A stretch of 11,092 nucleotides of DNA from contig JABFSB010000399.1 of NCBI GenBank assembly GCA_013140875.1, forward strand, positions 1 through 11,092. The letters run 5' to 3'. Origin of the DNA: Acidobacteriota bacterium (GTDB lineage Bacteria > Acidobacteriota > Blastocatellia > Pyrinomonadales > Pyrinomonadaceae). This document shows, piece by piece, positions 1 through 6,400 of this stretch. The translations under genes were made by a program, and so were the position numbers. The notes under the pieces are model-generated. The model did no database searches, was not told the origin of the DNA, and saw nothing but the letters and a program-made list of their open reading frames with translations. Every line of letters begins with the position of its first letter. Within the stretch, counting starts at the first letter, position 1.

Positions 1-1
1 G

Positions 2-2008
2 ATCAAGCACAAGACGCAGCGTGAAAGCCTTTTGAACAATCAGGCGATCGTTCGCCAATCGCTTGAGCTGGCGACCGTGCATTGCGAAGTACCGGTCGAA
101 CTGGATCTTCCCGCGTTAAAGGCGAAAGAGCCGGACCGCACCGCCGCCTTCGAGCTTTTCCGCGATCTCGAATTTGCCGCGTTGACAAAAGAGTTTGCCG
201 ATTCGGCACCGCTGTTCGAGAGTCTGCCGGACAGCGGCGTCGAACGCGTCGAGCAGAAATATTCGGCCATCACGACCCGAGCGGAACTGGACAAGCTGAT
301 CCGCACGCTTTGGGAAAAAGAGACCTTCTCATTCGCGGTCGACGATTCGAACGAGAGCAGCCGCCACTCCGCGTTCGATAAAGTCCCGCCACTTGGAATA
401 GCCATTTCGCACACGCCGGGCATTTCTTATTTCGTCGACTTTGAGAATTTTGAAGGCGGCCGCGATGCGGCGATCCGTCCGCTGGCCGACCTGTTCGCAA
501 ACCCGTACGTCGAGAAAAGCACTCATGATTACAAGTGCAAGCTGGCCGTGCTGGCAACGCTCGGCATTACATTGGTGGGCCTGAAAGACGACCTGATGAT
601 GGCCTCATACCTGCTCGATTCGAGCCGGCCGCATCACGAACTGGAATTCCTGGTCACGCATAACCTGCACATCTACGCTCCGACCGATACGCCGCACGGC
701 TTTACCGATTCGGGCTGGCTGACCGCGACGCGTGCCGATTGGACCCAGCAGCTTACGCCGCTGATGCGGAAAAAGATCTTCGAAGACGGTTTGATGAAGG
801 TTTATTCCGAGATCGAAATTCCCGTCACGCCGATAATCGCCGATATCGAAATGGCCGGGATGAAGGTCGACGCCGAGGCTTTGCACACATTCTCGGGCTT
901 TATATCGGACGAACTTGCCGGACTGCAAAAGAAGATCTATGAAATAGCCGGGCGCGAGTTCAACATCGGCTCGCCAAAGCAGGTCGGCGAAGTTTTTGAA
1001 GAACTAAATATCGCCACCGGCCGCAAAACCGCCACAGGACAGATTTCGACCAGCAAGGATGTTCTGGCCGAGTTGGCCGTCGATTTCGAGATTGCCCAAC
1101 TGATCATCGATTACCGCGAGCTGGATAAATTAAAGGCCACTTACGCCGATTCGCTGCCGAAAATGATCAACACCGACGGCCGCATCCACGGCGTTCTCAG
1201 CCAGGCAGTTGCAGTGACCGGACGATTGAGTTCGACCGAGCCGAACCTGCAAAACATTCCCGTCCGCACGGAATTAGGTCAGCGGATACGCAGTGCGTTC
1301 ATCCCGGAGAAAGGCAACAAACTAATCTCGGCCGATTATTCACAGCTCGAGCTTCGCATTCTTGCCCACATTACAAAAGATCCGGTGATGCTCGAAGCTT
1401 ATCTGAATAACGAGGACATTCACGCCAAGACGGCCAAGCTCGTCTTCGGGGCAACCGACGAAAAGGACCTGAAGGAAAAACGCCGTCTGGCAAAGATCGT
1501 GAACTTCGGCATCGCCTATGCGGTCGAGGCGTTCGGGCTGAGCACTCGCGTCGGCATCTCAAGGGCCGAGGCCCGCAAGGTGATCGACGATTATTTCGCC
1601 ACGTACAAAGGCATTCGAGCCTATATGGACCGCACGCCGGAAGAGGCCCGCGAAAAAGGTTTTATCACTTCCCTGTTCGGACGCCGCCGCTATTTTCCCG
1701 GCATCCGCGACCGCAACTTCAGCGTCCGTTCACGCGCCGAACGCGAGGCCATCAACATGCCCATCCAGGGCACCGCCAGCGACATCGTTAAGATCGCGAT
1801 GATCAAGGTCGGCAATGCGTTGGAGAAAGGCGGCTTTGAAACAAAGATGATAATGCAGGTCCACGACGAGCTTCTCTTCGAAGCGCCGATGGATGAGATC
1901 GAAGCCGTCTCCGCCATAGTAAAACGCGAAATGGAAGCCGCCGCCGTTTTGGACGTTCCGCTCGTAGCCGAGATCGGTGTCGGCGACGATTGGATGAGCG
2001 CGAAGTGA
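2..2008 (+). CDS. polA: DNA polymerase I, 5'-truncated by window edge
   Basis: This enzyme fills gaps and removes RNA primers during replication and repair. The reading frame is open from base 2, ten codons before the TTG at 32, so the TTG is not the real start; about 260 N-terminal residues (most of the 5'-3' exonuclease) lie outside the window. Counting from the TTG, residues 1-30 are the end of the 5' exonuclease domain, about 80-290 a 3'-5' exonuclease fold, and about 295-658 the family A polymerase. Polymerase motifs are intact: motif A ADYSQLELR with catalytic D435, motif B RRLAKIVNFGIAYA at 484-497 (K488, F492, Y496), and motif C QVHDE with H611-D612-E613. The RRYFPGI and MPIQGTASD blocks are also present. 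The exonuclease metal ligands appear lost: the DTE motif reads A102-V-D104, the second Asp is K170 and the third is R234. Proofreading is therefore probably absent, as in Taq-type enzymes. The gene ends with TGA, convergent with the next gene. Confidence 0.97.
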   Translation: MKHKTQRESLLNNQAIVRQSLELATVHCEVPVELDLPALKAKEPDRTAAFELFRDLEFAALTKEFADSAPLFESLPDSGVERVEQKYSAITTRAELDKLIRTLWEKETFSFAVDDSNESSRHSAFDKVPPLGIAISHTPGISYFVDFENFEGGRDAAIRPLADLFANPYVEKSTHDYKCKLAVLATLGITLVGLKDDLMMASYLLDSSRPHHELEFLVTHNLHIYAPTDTPHGFTDSGWLTATRADWTQQLTPLMRKKIFEDGLMKVYSEIEIPVTPIIADIEMAGMKVDAEALHTFSGFISDELAGLQKKIYEIAGREFNIGSPKQVGEVFEELNIATGRKTATGQISTSKDVLAELAVDFEIAQLIIDYRELDKLKATYADSLPKMINTDGRIHGVLSQAVAVTGRLSSTEPNLQNIPVRTELGQRIRSAFIPEKGNKLISADYSQLELRILAHITKDPVMLEAYLNNEDIHAKTAKLVFGATDEKDLKEKRRLAKIVNFGIAYAVEAFGLSTRVGISRAEARKVIDDYFATYKGIRAYMDRTPEEAREKGFITSLFGRRRYFPGIRDRNFSVRSRAEREAINMPIQGTASDIVKIAMIKVGNALEKGGFETKMIMQVHDELLFEAPMDEIEAVSAIVKREMEAAAVLDVPLVAEIGVGDDWMSAK

Positions 2009-2061
2009 AGCCGCCCGAACGAAGCGTGCGGCCCGCAGCAGGGATGCTTGCCGCTCCAGTC

Positions 2062-2080
2062 AACTCGAGTTATTCGAGTT
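2062..2080. terminator. Small hairpin between convergent genes
   Basis: In the 75-bp gap between polA and the minus-strand gene that converges on it, AACTCGA (2062-2068) and TCGAGTT (2074-2080) form a 7-bp stem with a 5-nt loop. There is no T-run on either side, so it would be an imperfect bidirectional terminator at best. The same bases also contain the 10-bp palindrome AACTCGAGTT. Position between two converging stops is the main argument. Confidence 0.3.
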
Positions 2081-2083
2081 CAG

Positions 2084-3256
2084 TCAGGCGAGCTCCTTTA
2101 GGTGACTGACGAGATCGACGCTGGCCTGCCAGTCGAGGTCCTCGCTGGAAAGTATCTTTAGGCCGCTGGAGCTCAGTTCTTCCGGCGGCGGAAGCTTGCC
2201 GTTCCAAAACAGCAGAATTCGCCAGTCGAAGATTGCGGCCGCGACGCTGATCTTAGTTATCCATTCATGCCGCAGTGAGTGCGTTCCGTCTTTTTGTTTG
2301 ACGCAATCCTTTGGACTAATTACGAAGATCCCAGCCTGGCATTGCTGCATTTCCGCAAGTTCGGAGCTTGGAATGAGGCCGTTGTCGAAGTCCGCAAAAT
2401 CAATTGTACTACTCTCAAAGCCGGCCAGCCGGAGCAATGAATTCAGATGATCTACATCGGTTCTGACACCGCTGGTCGAAACCAGTACGCGGCGGATCGT
2501 GCCGCCCGGCGTTGAACGAAACGGCTGAACGTTATCACGTTGCGGCAATTTTGCCGGCAAACTGATCGGCACCCGGGAAACTACGTCATAGGATTCCGAA
2601 AGGAATGCCGCGACCTGTTCGATCTCGACCCGCAAGCGTGCGGGCTGGCCTCGTTTCCCCACCGTCGAAGTTCCAAGTTCCGCTGCGTGACACAAGCTGA
2701 AAAAGCAAACGACGGCTGCTTCGAGGTCTTGAGCGTTGCCATATTCGACGCCCGCGACCGTCCTTAGCTCGGACCAGTGCCGCAGAACATCGAGGTGCGT
2801 CGCAATGTCCAACCCTTCGTCGTAAATACATTTTAGAGCAAGTTTGTACGCGGGCACGCGATTCAGAATATCGCGATGCATTCGGGTCTCCGGGCCAAGT
2901 GCCTCGGCCAGTTCCTGCCCCAGCGGTGTGAGCGTGAGCCTGTCGTTCTGACGATGGATAATTCCCCAGAATTCGTAGGCCGCCACCTTGCGTGCGTCGA
3001 AGATGCGTTTCGGCTCGGCGTTCATTGCTTCGACCACGGTCACACCGTTCGGACGTTTTTTAAGAAACCTGATAACCTCACGTGCGTCATTTGCGGTCGC
3101 AAGTATCGGCAGAGAGGTGATGGGAAGTTCGGGTTCCAGGTCCATCAGTTCGTCTTCGTCGATCAGTGGGTCGGATTCACGCAGGTAGGCGCCGTTTACA
3201 GGCCGCAGCTTTACGGCCGGATCATAATCGGGGCGACTTTGCATTTGTAATAACAT
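2084..3256 (-). CDS. Winged-helix-like / TIR-like domain protein of unknown function
   Basis: I do not recognise a named family for the whole 390-aa protein. Residues 1-50 are acidic and probably disordered. Residues about 55-118 look like a winged helix ending in DRLTLTPLGQELAE, the usual wing plus helix pattern. Residues about 130-210 look like a second, similar domain ending in GKRGQPARLRVE. Residues 255-390 follow the beta-alpha pattern of TIR-like nucleotide-binding domains (PF10137-like): RRVLVST, then LLRLAGF, then AGIFVISPKD, then WRILLFW, then LPPPEEL and a DLDW near the end. The helix that carries the catalytic glutamate in active TIR enzymes reads RHEWITKIS (329-337). The equivalent position seems to be K335 or I336, so NADase activity is doubtful. 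ATG at 3256 is supported by AGGAG 9 nt upstream. The gene lies 12 bp downstream of the Fis-type gene and is probably co-transcribed. No signal peptide or membrane segment is visible, so it is likely cytosolic. The domain assignment is by eye and moderately secure. Confidence 0.8.
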   Translation of the reverse strand: MLLQMQSRPDYDPAVKLRPVNGAYLRESDPLIDEDELMDLEPELPITSLPILATANDAREVIRFLKKRPNGVTVVEAMNAEPKRIFDARKVAAYEFWGIIHRQNDRLTLTPLGQELAEALGPETRMHRDILNRVPAYKLALKCIYDEGLDIATHLDVLRHWSELRTVAGVEYGNAQDLEAAVVCFFSLCHAAELGTSTVGKRGQPARLRVEIEQVAAFLSESYDVVSRVPISLPAKLPQRDNVQPFRSTPGGTIRRVLVSTSGVRTDVDHLNSLLRLAGFESSTIDFADFDNGLIPSSELAEMQQCQAGIFVISPKDCVKQKDGTHSLRHEWITKISVAAAIFDWRILLFWNGKLPPPEELSSSGLKILSSEDLDWQASVDLVSHLKELA

Positions 3257-3268
3257 ACTCTATCGCTC

Positions 3269-3607
3269 CTATCTGCTTACCGACACCTGCATTTTCCGGT
3301 CGATCGAAAACCGTTTCAGTTTTGCGTGAAGAGTGGTTTTCTTGATCCCCAGCAGCTTGGCCGCGAACGACTGATGGCCGTTCGTCAGATAAAGCGCGTG
3401 ACGGATCATGTCGATCTCGAACTTCTGCATTTCTTCGTCGAGTTTGAATCCGGCCTGAAAATCGAAACGCTCTTTTTCGTTAAGGCTTTCGACCTCTGAG
3501 ACCAGTTTTACCGCCAGTTGTTTAAGAATGCTGATACGCGGCGTGGAAGCCTGCCGCCACATCGAGCGTGCTATGAATGCTTCGTTCGGGTTATTTCGTG
3601 TGGCCAT
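3269..3607 (-). CDS. Small Fis-type helix-turn-helix DNA-binding protein
   Basis: A 112-aa protein whose C-terminal part (about 60-102) matches the Fis/HTH_8 helix-turn-helix: EIDMIRHALYLTNGHQSFAAKLLGIKKTTLHAKLKRFSI. The hallmark blocks NGH-S-AAKLLGI (residues 76-88) and TTLHAKLKRF are plain. This domain usually sits at the end of sigma-54 activators, but here there is no AAA+ or receiver domain. Residues 1-58 are polar, with a helix (ISILKQLAVKLVSEVESL) that could mediate dimerisation. It is therefore a stand-alone DNA-binding protein that probably acts as dimer or nucleoid-type regulator. Start ATG at 3607 is preceded by AAGGAAG with 7-nt spacing. It is the first gene of a two-gene unit with the TIR-like protein and has palindromic sites just upstream, so autoregulation is plausible but not shown. 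Confidence 0.88.
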   Translation of the reverse strand: MATRNNPNEAFIARSMWRQASTPRISILKQLAVKLVSEVESLNEKERFDFQAGFKLDEEMQKFEIDMIRHALYLTNGHQSFAAKLLGIKKTTLHAKLKRFSIDRKMQVSVSR

Positions 3608-3635
3608 AAATCTACTTCCTTATAAAAAATTCAAA

Positions 3636-3649
3636 TGTTCAATCGAACA
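3636..3649. promoter_or_regulatory. TGTTC-N4-GAACA palindrome, candidate operator
   Basis: TGTTC (3636-3640) and GAACA (3645-3649) form a perfect inverted repeat around a 4-bp centre, 29-42 bp before the ATG of the Fis-type gene. Two further outer base pairs match (AA at 3633-3634 with TT at 3651-3652). Its half-site GTTCAAT recurs on the minus strand at 3714-3720 (plus ATTGAAC). The location suits a site overlapping the promoter of the Fis-type/TIR-like unit. The binding protein is not identified; the Fis-type protein itself is a candidate. Confidence 0.45.
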
Positions 3650-3700
3650 CTTAAATGATGCAGAAAGTTGGACTTAGGTGTCTTTAATAACCCTTTAATT

Positions 3701-3720
3701 GTTCTCAATTTTTATTGAAC
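3701..3720. promoter_or_regulatory. Second imperfect GTTC/GAAC inverted repeat
   Basis: GTTC at 3701-3704 plus CAAT at 3706-3709 mirror ATTGAAC at 3714-3720 with one base extra in the left arm and a TTTT centre. The right arm equals the half-site of the palindrome at 3636-3649. It may be a second operator about 70 bp further upstream of the Fis-type gene. Confidence 0.3.
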
Positions 3721-3722
3721 GC

Positions 3723-3809
3723 CTTGTCACGGGAAACGAACGGCTTGTCACAGCATTTAACGAAACCCGTGACGGAACGTTAACGGATCAATGGTGCGGT
3801 GACGAAACG
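3723..3809. repeat. Cluster of four GTCAC/GTGAC elements
   Basis: CTTGTCAC occurs at 3723-3730 and again at 3744-3751, two helical turns (21 bp) apart. On the opposite strand, related elements GTGACGGAACG (3769-3779) and GTGACGAAACG (3799-3809) follow. GTCACGGG (3726-3733) and CCCGTGAC (3766-3773) form a perfect 8-bp inverted repeat around 32 bp. The cluster lies 116-202 bp upstream of the Fis-type start codon, beyond the core promoter. It looks like an array of protein-binding half-sites. Confidence 0.4.
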
Positions 3810-3851
3810 CATAGAGTTGAACCGATCACGCCGACAAGAAAATGGCGATGG

Positions 3852-3889
3852 GCGGCCTGGAAGGACGAGAAATGAGCGTGAAAGGCCGC
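3852..3889 (-). terminator. Weak hairpin after the five-gene cluster
   Basis: GCGGCCT (3852-3858) and AGGCCGC (3883-3889) can form a 7-bp GC-rich stem with a 24-nt loop just after the stop of the PNPOx-like gene. On the minus strand it is followed about 10 nt later by ATTTTCTT, not a proper T-run. It is a candidate for the end of the minus-strand operon, but the large loop makes it weak. Confidence 0.25.
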
Positions 3890-3903
3890 GTGGATGCGAG
3901 GGC

Positions 3904-4557
3904 TTAGCGTTTATAGTTTGCCACGTAGTCGGGCAACGAAACATCTTCCGCAAGCCGTTCGTCGCGAATCGGACCGGCCGCGGTCACTCGCATCGGCAGT
4001 ACGCCGGCCCAAACGTCAAGCGCATAATCCTCTTCGTCATCGACGGGCGCGACGGTGCGAATCTTTGCCGAGGCTTCGTTAATAGAAAGCTTTAGAACCG
4101 AAGTGGCTTTCAGTTCTAACTCGGTGGGCGGTCGCACTTCGGCCCATCGGCCGGGGATCACGTGCTCGGAGAAAGCCTCGAGAGCACGTTTTTTTTCCTC
4201 AGCGATTTCGACTAACTCAGCTTTACCAAGAATAACGACCGAGCGATAGTTCATCGAATGATGAAACGCCGAACGAGCCATCACCAGGCCGTCGATCAGC
4301 GTAATAGTCACGCATACATCGACGCCTAAGGCAAGATTTCGCAGCATTCGGCTCGCAGATGAGCCGTGGAGGTAAAGATCGTCGCCGATCCGTGCATAGC
4401 CGGTCGGAATTACATACGGCTGCTCATCAACAATAAACCCGACGTGGCAAATGAATGCCTCGTCCAGGATCGGATAAATCGTTTCCCGATCAAAAGCCCC
4501 TCGTTTGGGCAGCCTGCTCAGCCGGGTGCGTTCTGTTTGAAGGTTTTCCTTGGTCAC
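3904..4557 (-). CDS. Pyridoxamine 5'-phosphate oxidase-like (NimA-type) flavin-binding protein
   Basis: A 217-aa cytosolic protein of the FMN-binding split-barrel family (PF12900-like). Family blocks appear in order: RLPKRGAFDRETIYPILDEA at 15-34, ICHVGFIVD at 36-44, YVIPTGYAR at 48-56, LYLHGSSASRML at 61-72, ITLIDGLVMARSAFHHSMNYRS at 85-106, PGRWAEVRPPTELELKAT at 135-152, and AKIR with a late VWAGVLPM at 182-189. Relatives bind FMN, F420 or heme, and some reduce nitroimidazoles; few are true PNP oxidases, so vitamin B6 activity should not be assumed. The start is a GTG at 4557 immediately preceded in frame by a TAA two codons upstream, with no visible Shine-Dalgarno. Translation may depend on the upstream gene, 41 bp away. 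It is the last gene of the five-gene minus-strand run facing the MocR regulator. Confidence 0.92.
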   Translation of the reverse strand: MTKENLQTERTRLSRLPKRGAFDRETIYPILDEAFICHVGFIVDEQPYVIPTGYARIGDDLYLHGSSASRMLRNLALGVDVCVTITLIDGLVMARSAFHHSMNYRSVVILGKAELVEIAEEKKRALEAFSEHVIPGRWAEVRPPTELELKATSVLKLSINEASAKIRTVAPVDDEEDYALDVWAGVLPMRVTAAGPIRDERLAEDVSLPDYVANYKR

Positions 4558-4569
4558 GTTTTATAAATG

Positions 4570-4586
4570 CGGCGAAAGCAACGCCG
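4570..4586 (-). promoter_or_regulatory. Small hairpin ahead of the GTG-start PNPOx-like gene
   Basis: CGGCG (4570-4574) and CGCCG (4582-4586) can form a 5-bp GC stem with a 7-nt loop in the 41-bp spacer between the exported lipocalin-like gene and the PNPOx-like gene. It is followed by a short AT stretch and the GTG start. It could tune expression or processing of the last cistron, but a stem this short may be chance. Confidence 0.2.
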
Positions 4587-4598
4587 TTGAATCTCAGA

Positions 4599-5198
4599 TC
4601 AATTTTTAGTTCGCGTATCTGTGGCGATCCAGTTTACTTCCCAGTTTTTGCCGCCGTCAATGGAAAAAGCCTGTTCGAAATTACAAGTATCGAAGTTGCT
4701 GCACCAAATAACGAAGCGAACAAAGATGGCTTTGCCGCCGAGCATTTCCTGATTGTAAAACTCGCCGCGGCCGTCCTTGAACTCGCCGACTGTCGGAACA
4801 CTCATTGTGCCGCCTGCACTGCTAGAAAAATTTAAGCTCCATTGGCGCGATTCGGGATTGTACAAACGAAGGCTTAGAGCCTCTATCCGGCCCGAAGGCC
4901 CGCTCACGTCCAACTCGACCAGATTGGCCCTGCCGTCCCAAACTTTGGTTACCTTGGTGGTGCCCGTGTATTCGACCCACGTGGCAGACCCCGTAAGAGG
5001 CTTGACAAGCCGCTTTAACCGAGTCTTCCATAAGCCGAACTCGAAATCGAAATCCTTCTGACCGTCGCGAAGTTCGGCCGCCGGTTGGACCTTGTTGGAC
5101 GTCGTTTGAGCGTTCTGCGCGACCGCATCGGAATAACCGATCGCGGCGATCAAGCCGAAAACAATTACCGGAAGAGAACGATGCACGAAGGTTTTCAT
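4599..5198 (-). CDS. Exported lipocalin-like (DUF1579-type) protein
   Basis: A 199-aa protein with a signal peptide: KTFVHR, a hydrophobic stretch at about 9-21, and a likely cleavage site AVA|Q after residue 27. The mature part is homologous to the product of the gene two places upstream (5546-6064). Shared blocks are DFDFEFGLW, LRLYNPESRQWSL, GEFKDGRGEFYNQE, and FSIDGGKNWEVNW near the C-terminus. Proteins with this pattern are probably single-domain beta-barrels that bind a small hydrophobic ligand, but the ligand is unknown. C166 and C172 sit together in a loop where the cytosolic paralogue has no cysteine, consistent with a disulfide in the periplasm. The start ATG at 5198 overlaps the NIPSNAP stop as ATGA, and GGAGG lies 7 nt upstream, so the two are translationally coupled. 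Confidence 0.87.
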   Translation of the reverse strand: MKTFVHRSLPVIVFGLIAAIGYSDAVAQNAQTTSNKVQPAAELRDGQKDFDFEFGLWKTRLKRLVKPLTGSATWVEYTGTTKVTKVWDGRANLVELDVSGPSGRIEALSLRLYNPESRQWSLNFSSSAGGTMSVPTVGEFKDGRGEFYNQEMLGGKAIFVRFVIWCSNFDTCNFEQAFSIDGGKNWEVNWIATDTRTKN

Positions 5199-5527
5199 GT
5201 CACATCCTCCAGCCCTTCGTTAACCAGGTTCGGATCAGTCTCGCACAAAATAACATCATAACTGTCGAGCATCGGCATTGCGATCGATTCCATTTCGTTT
5301 TTCCAAAGATCGCCTTCGTAAAATAATTCCTTCAACCGCGTACGTTCTGCTAATGAAGGAAAGCCCCGCAGCCAAACGAATTTGTTCGGATTTTCGACGT
5401 CGATAAACGGACCGACCACCTTCATTCCATGTGCGCGAAGAGCCGGGATCGCTTTGGTCTTAAAGAATTCCAGGAACTCATCACGACGGCCCGGCACGAT
5501 TCGGTAACTTCTGACTTCGACTATCAT
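5195..5527 (-). CDS. NIPSNAP family protein
   Basis: A 110-aa protein of the NIPSNAP family, a ferredoxin-like dimeric alpha/beta-barrel fold. The N-terminal strand and helix MIVEVRSYRIVPGRRDEFLEFF, the central HGMKVVGPFID strand, and NKFVWLRGFPSLAERTRLKELFYEG are characteristic; the length is usual for a single-domain member. The biochemical role of bacterial members is unsettled; the dimeric-barrel fold is shared with monooxygenases that act on small ligands. It starts 18 bp after the cytosolic lipocalin-like gene and overlaps the exported one by 4 bp. No good Shine-Dalgarno precedes the ATG at 5527, so it may rely on coupling to the upstream gene. It is probably cytosolic. Confidence 0.93.
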   Translation of the reverse strand: MIVEVRSYRIVPGRRDEFLEFFKTKAIPALRAHGMKVVGPFIDVENPNKFVWLRGFPSLAERTRLKELFYEGDLWKNEMESIAMPMLDSYDVILCETDPNLVNEGLEDVT

Positions 5528-5545
5528 AGTTTTTTTGATACGGCG

Positions 5546-6064
5546 TCAGGCCGCTTTTGAAAGGTACATATACCAATTCCACTCCCAGGTTTTACCCTTA
5601 TCGAGGGAGAACGCCTGGCTCCAAATCGGATGCTCGGGGTCCCTTTTATCCCACTGGTAAAGCACGACGATATCCTTCCCGTCGAATGAATCTTGGGCAT
5701 AAAATTTTCCAATGCCGTTTTCATAAGATCCCACAACTGGATTTTGATCGAGAATGCCGTGGTTGCTGTCGGCCCAGTAGATGCTCCAAAGTCTGGTTTT
5801 CGGATTGAAAAGCCGCACCGCTTCGCCGGCAAACGGACGGCCATCTATAACCGCTTCGAACGTTTCAAAATTGCCGATGCCGTTCAGCGTTTTTCGCATA
5901 TCAAGCACAGCTTCGAATTCGATCCAGTCGTCGCAATTTTCAAGCCTCGCTTTCAGCTTTCGATTCTTTATATTCCATGTCCCTTGCAAGAAATCGAAAT
6001 CGTCCGGCGAAGACGATTCCGATGGTTTAATTTCCAGTGACTGTGCTGTGGTCGCTTGTGCCAT
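5546..6064 (-). CDS. Cytosolic lipocalin-like (DUF1579-type) protein
   Basis: A 172-aa protein without a signal peptide. The conserved core starts at DFDFLQGTW (22-30), followed by KLKARLENCDDWIEFEA, AVRLFNPKTRLWSIYW, GSYENGIGKFYAQD and QAFSLDKGKTWEWNW at the C-terminus. The order of tryptophan-rich strands suggests a small beta-barrel that binds or modifies a small molecule; no catalytic residues can be named. It is a paralogue of the exported protein encoded at 4599-5198, with the NIPSNAP gene between them. Start ATG at 6064 has AAGGAG 6 nt upstream, the strongest ribosome-binding site of the cluster. It lies 24 bp after the DUF1272 gene. Confidence 0.88.
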   Translation of the reverse strand: MAQATTAQSLEIKPSESSSPDDFDFLQGTWNIKNRKLKARLENCDDWIEFEAVLDMRKTLNGIGNFETFEAVIDGRPFAGEAVRLFNPKTRLWSIYWADSNHGILDQNPVVGSYENGIGKFYAQDSFDGKDIVVLYQWDKRDPEHPIWSQAFSLDKGKTWEWNWYMYLSKAA

Positions 6065-6088
6065 GTTTTCTCCTTATCTATGAGTAAT

Positions 6089-6361
6089 TTATACCGCCAA
6101 CGATCGGGCCCGCCTCGTTCTCGGTCGGCAGCCGTTTGATTTAACGATCCGCTCTATCGACGGCGGATACTTCTTTAACAATTCAAGGCTGCGTGGCGGC
6201 CGTTTTACCAGATCGCCGCCGCAGTTCGGGCAACACCCGCCAAGCTTCCTGATAACGCAATCTATGCAGAACGTGCATTCGAATGAACAGATCAGAGCGT
6301 TATGTGAGTCGGGCGGCAGGTCCTTGCCGCAGCATTCGCAATTGGGCCGTAGTTGTAACAT
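6089..6361 (-). CDS. DUF1272 cysteine-rich zinc-ribbon-like protein
   Basis: A 90-aa protein that matches DUF1272 closely: MLQLRPNCECCGKDLPPDS, ICSFECTFCIDCV, then GCCPNCGGDLVKRPPR. Ten cysteines at 8, 10, 11, 25, 29, 32, 35, 43, 44 and 47 are arranged as CxCC, CxxxCxxCxxC and CCxxC and presumably hold two zinc ions. The function of the family is unknown. The last 25 residues are basic (RPRTRRAR). It is the first gene of the minus-strand run and is divergent from the MocR gene. ATG at 6361 is preceded by AAGGTG with 8-nt spacing. DUF1272 genes are, from memory, often neighbours of MocR-type regulators, which fits here. Confidence 0.92.
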   Translation of the reverse strand: MLQLRPNCECCGKDLPPDSHNALICSFECTFCIDCVIRKLGGCCPNCGGDLVKRPPRSLELLKKYPPSIERIVKSNGCRPRTRRARSLAV

Positions 6362-6400
6362 CGTGATCGCACCTTGAAATTCAGATTTGTAGGTTAAGCA

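Larger units (their letters stand above)
3608..3903. other. Non-coding region upstream of the Fis-type gene
   Basis: These roughly 300 bp separate the end of the PNPOx-like gene from the start of the Fis-type gene; both genes lie on the minus strand. The half nearer the Fis-type gene is AT-rich and holds the palindromic sites and the cluster of GTCAC elements listed separately. I found no tRNA, no convincing small ORF and no clear sigma-54 or sigma-70 promoter on the minus strand, although the promoter of the two-gene unit must lie here. Confidence 0.6.

Noticed and set aside
2029..2039. TGCGGCCCGCA palindrome just after polA
   Set aside because: Only 5 bp per arm with a one-base centre; it cannot form a useful hairpin and has no T-run.
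3608..3720. Possible sigma-54 (-24/-12) promoter for the Fis-type gene
   Set aside because: The HTH_8 domain and distant repeats suggested it, but I found no GG-N10-GC pair in the minus strand at a suitable position.
3799..4095. Plus-strand open frame of 98 codons that runs from the non-coding region into the PNPOx-like gene
   Set aside because: It overlaps the end of a well-conserved minus-strand gene, has no recognisable domain, is rich in Arg in a way typical of shadow frames, and lacks a ribosome-binding site.
3904..4557. True pyridoxamine-phosphate oxidase (pdxH) for the PNPOx-like gene
   Set aside because: The sequence blocks (HGSSASRML, SMNYRS) are those of the NimA-like branch and not of PdxH, so B6 oxidase activity is not claimed.
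5524..5844. Minus-strand 106-codon frame overlapping the cytosolic lipocalin-like gene
   Set aside because: It lies in another frame within a conserved gene that has a strong ribosome-binding site; its translation shows no family pattern.
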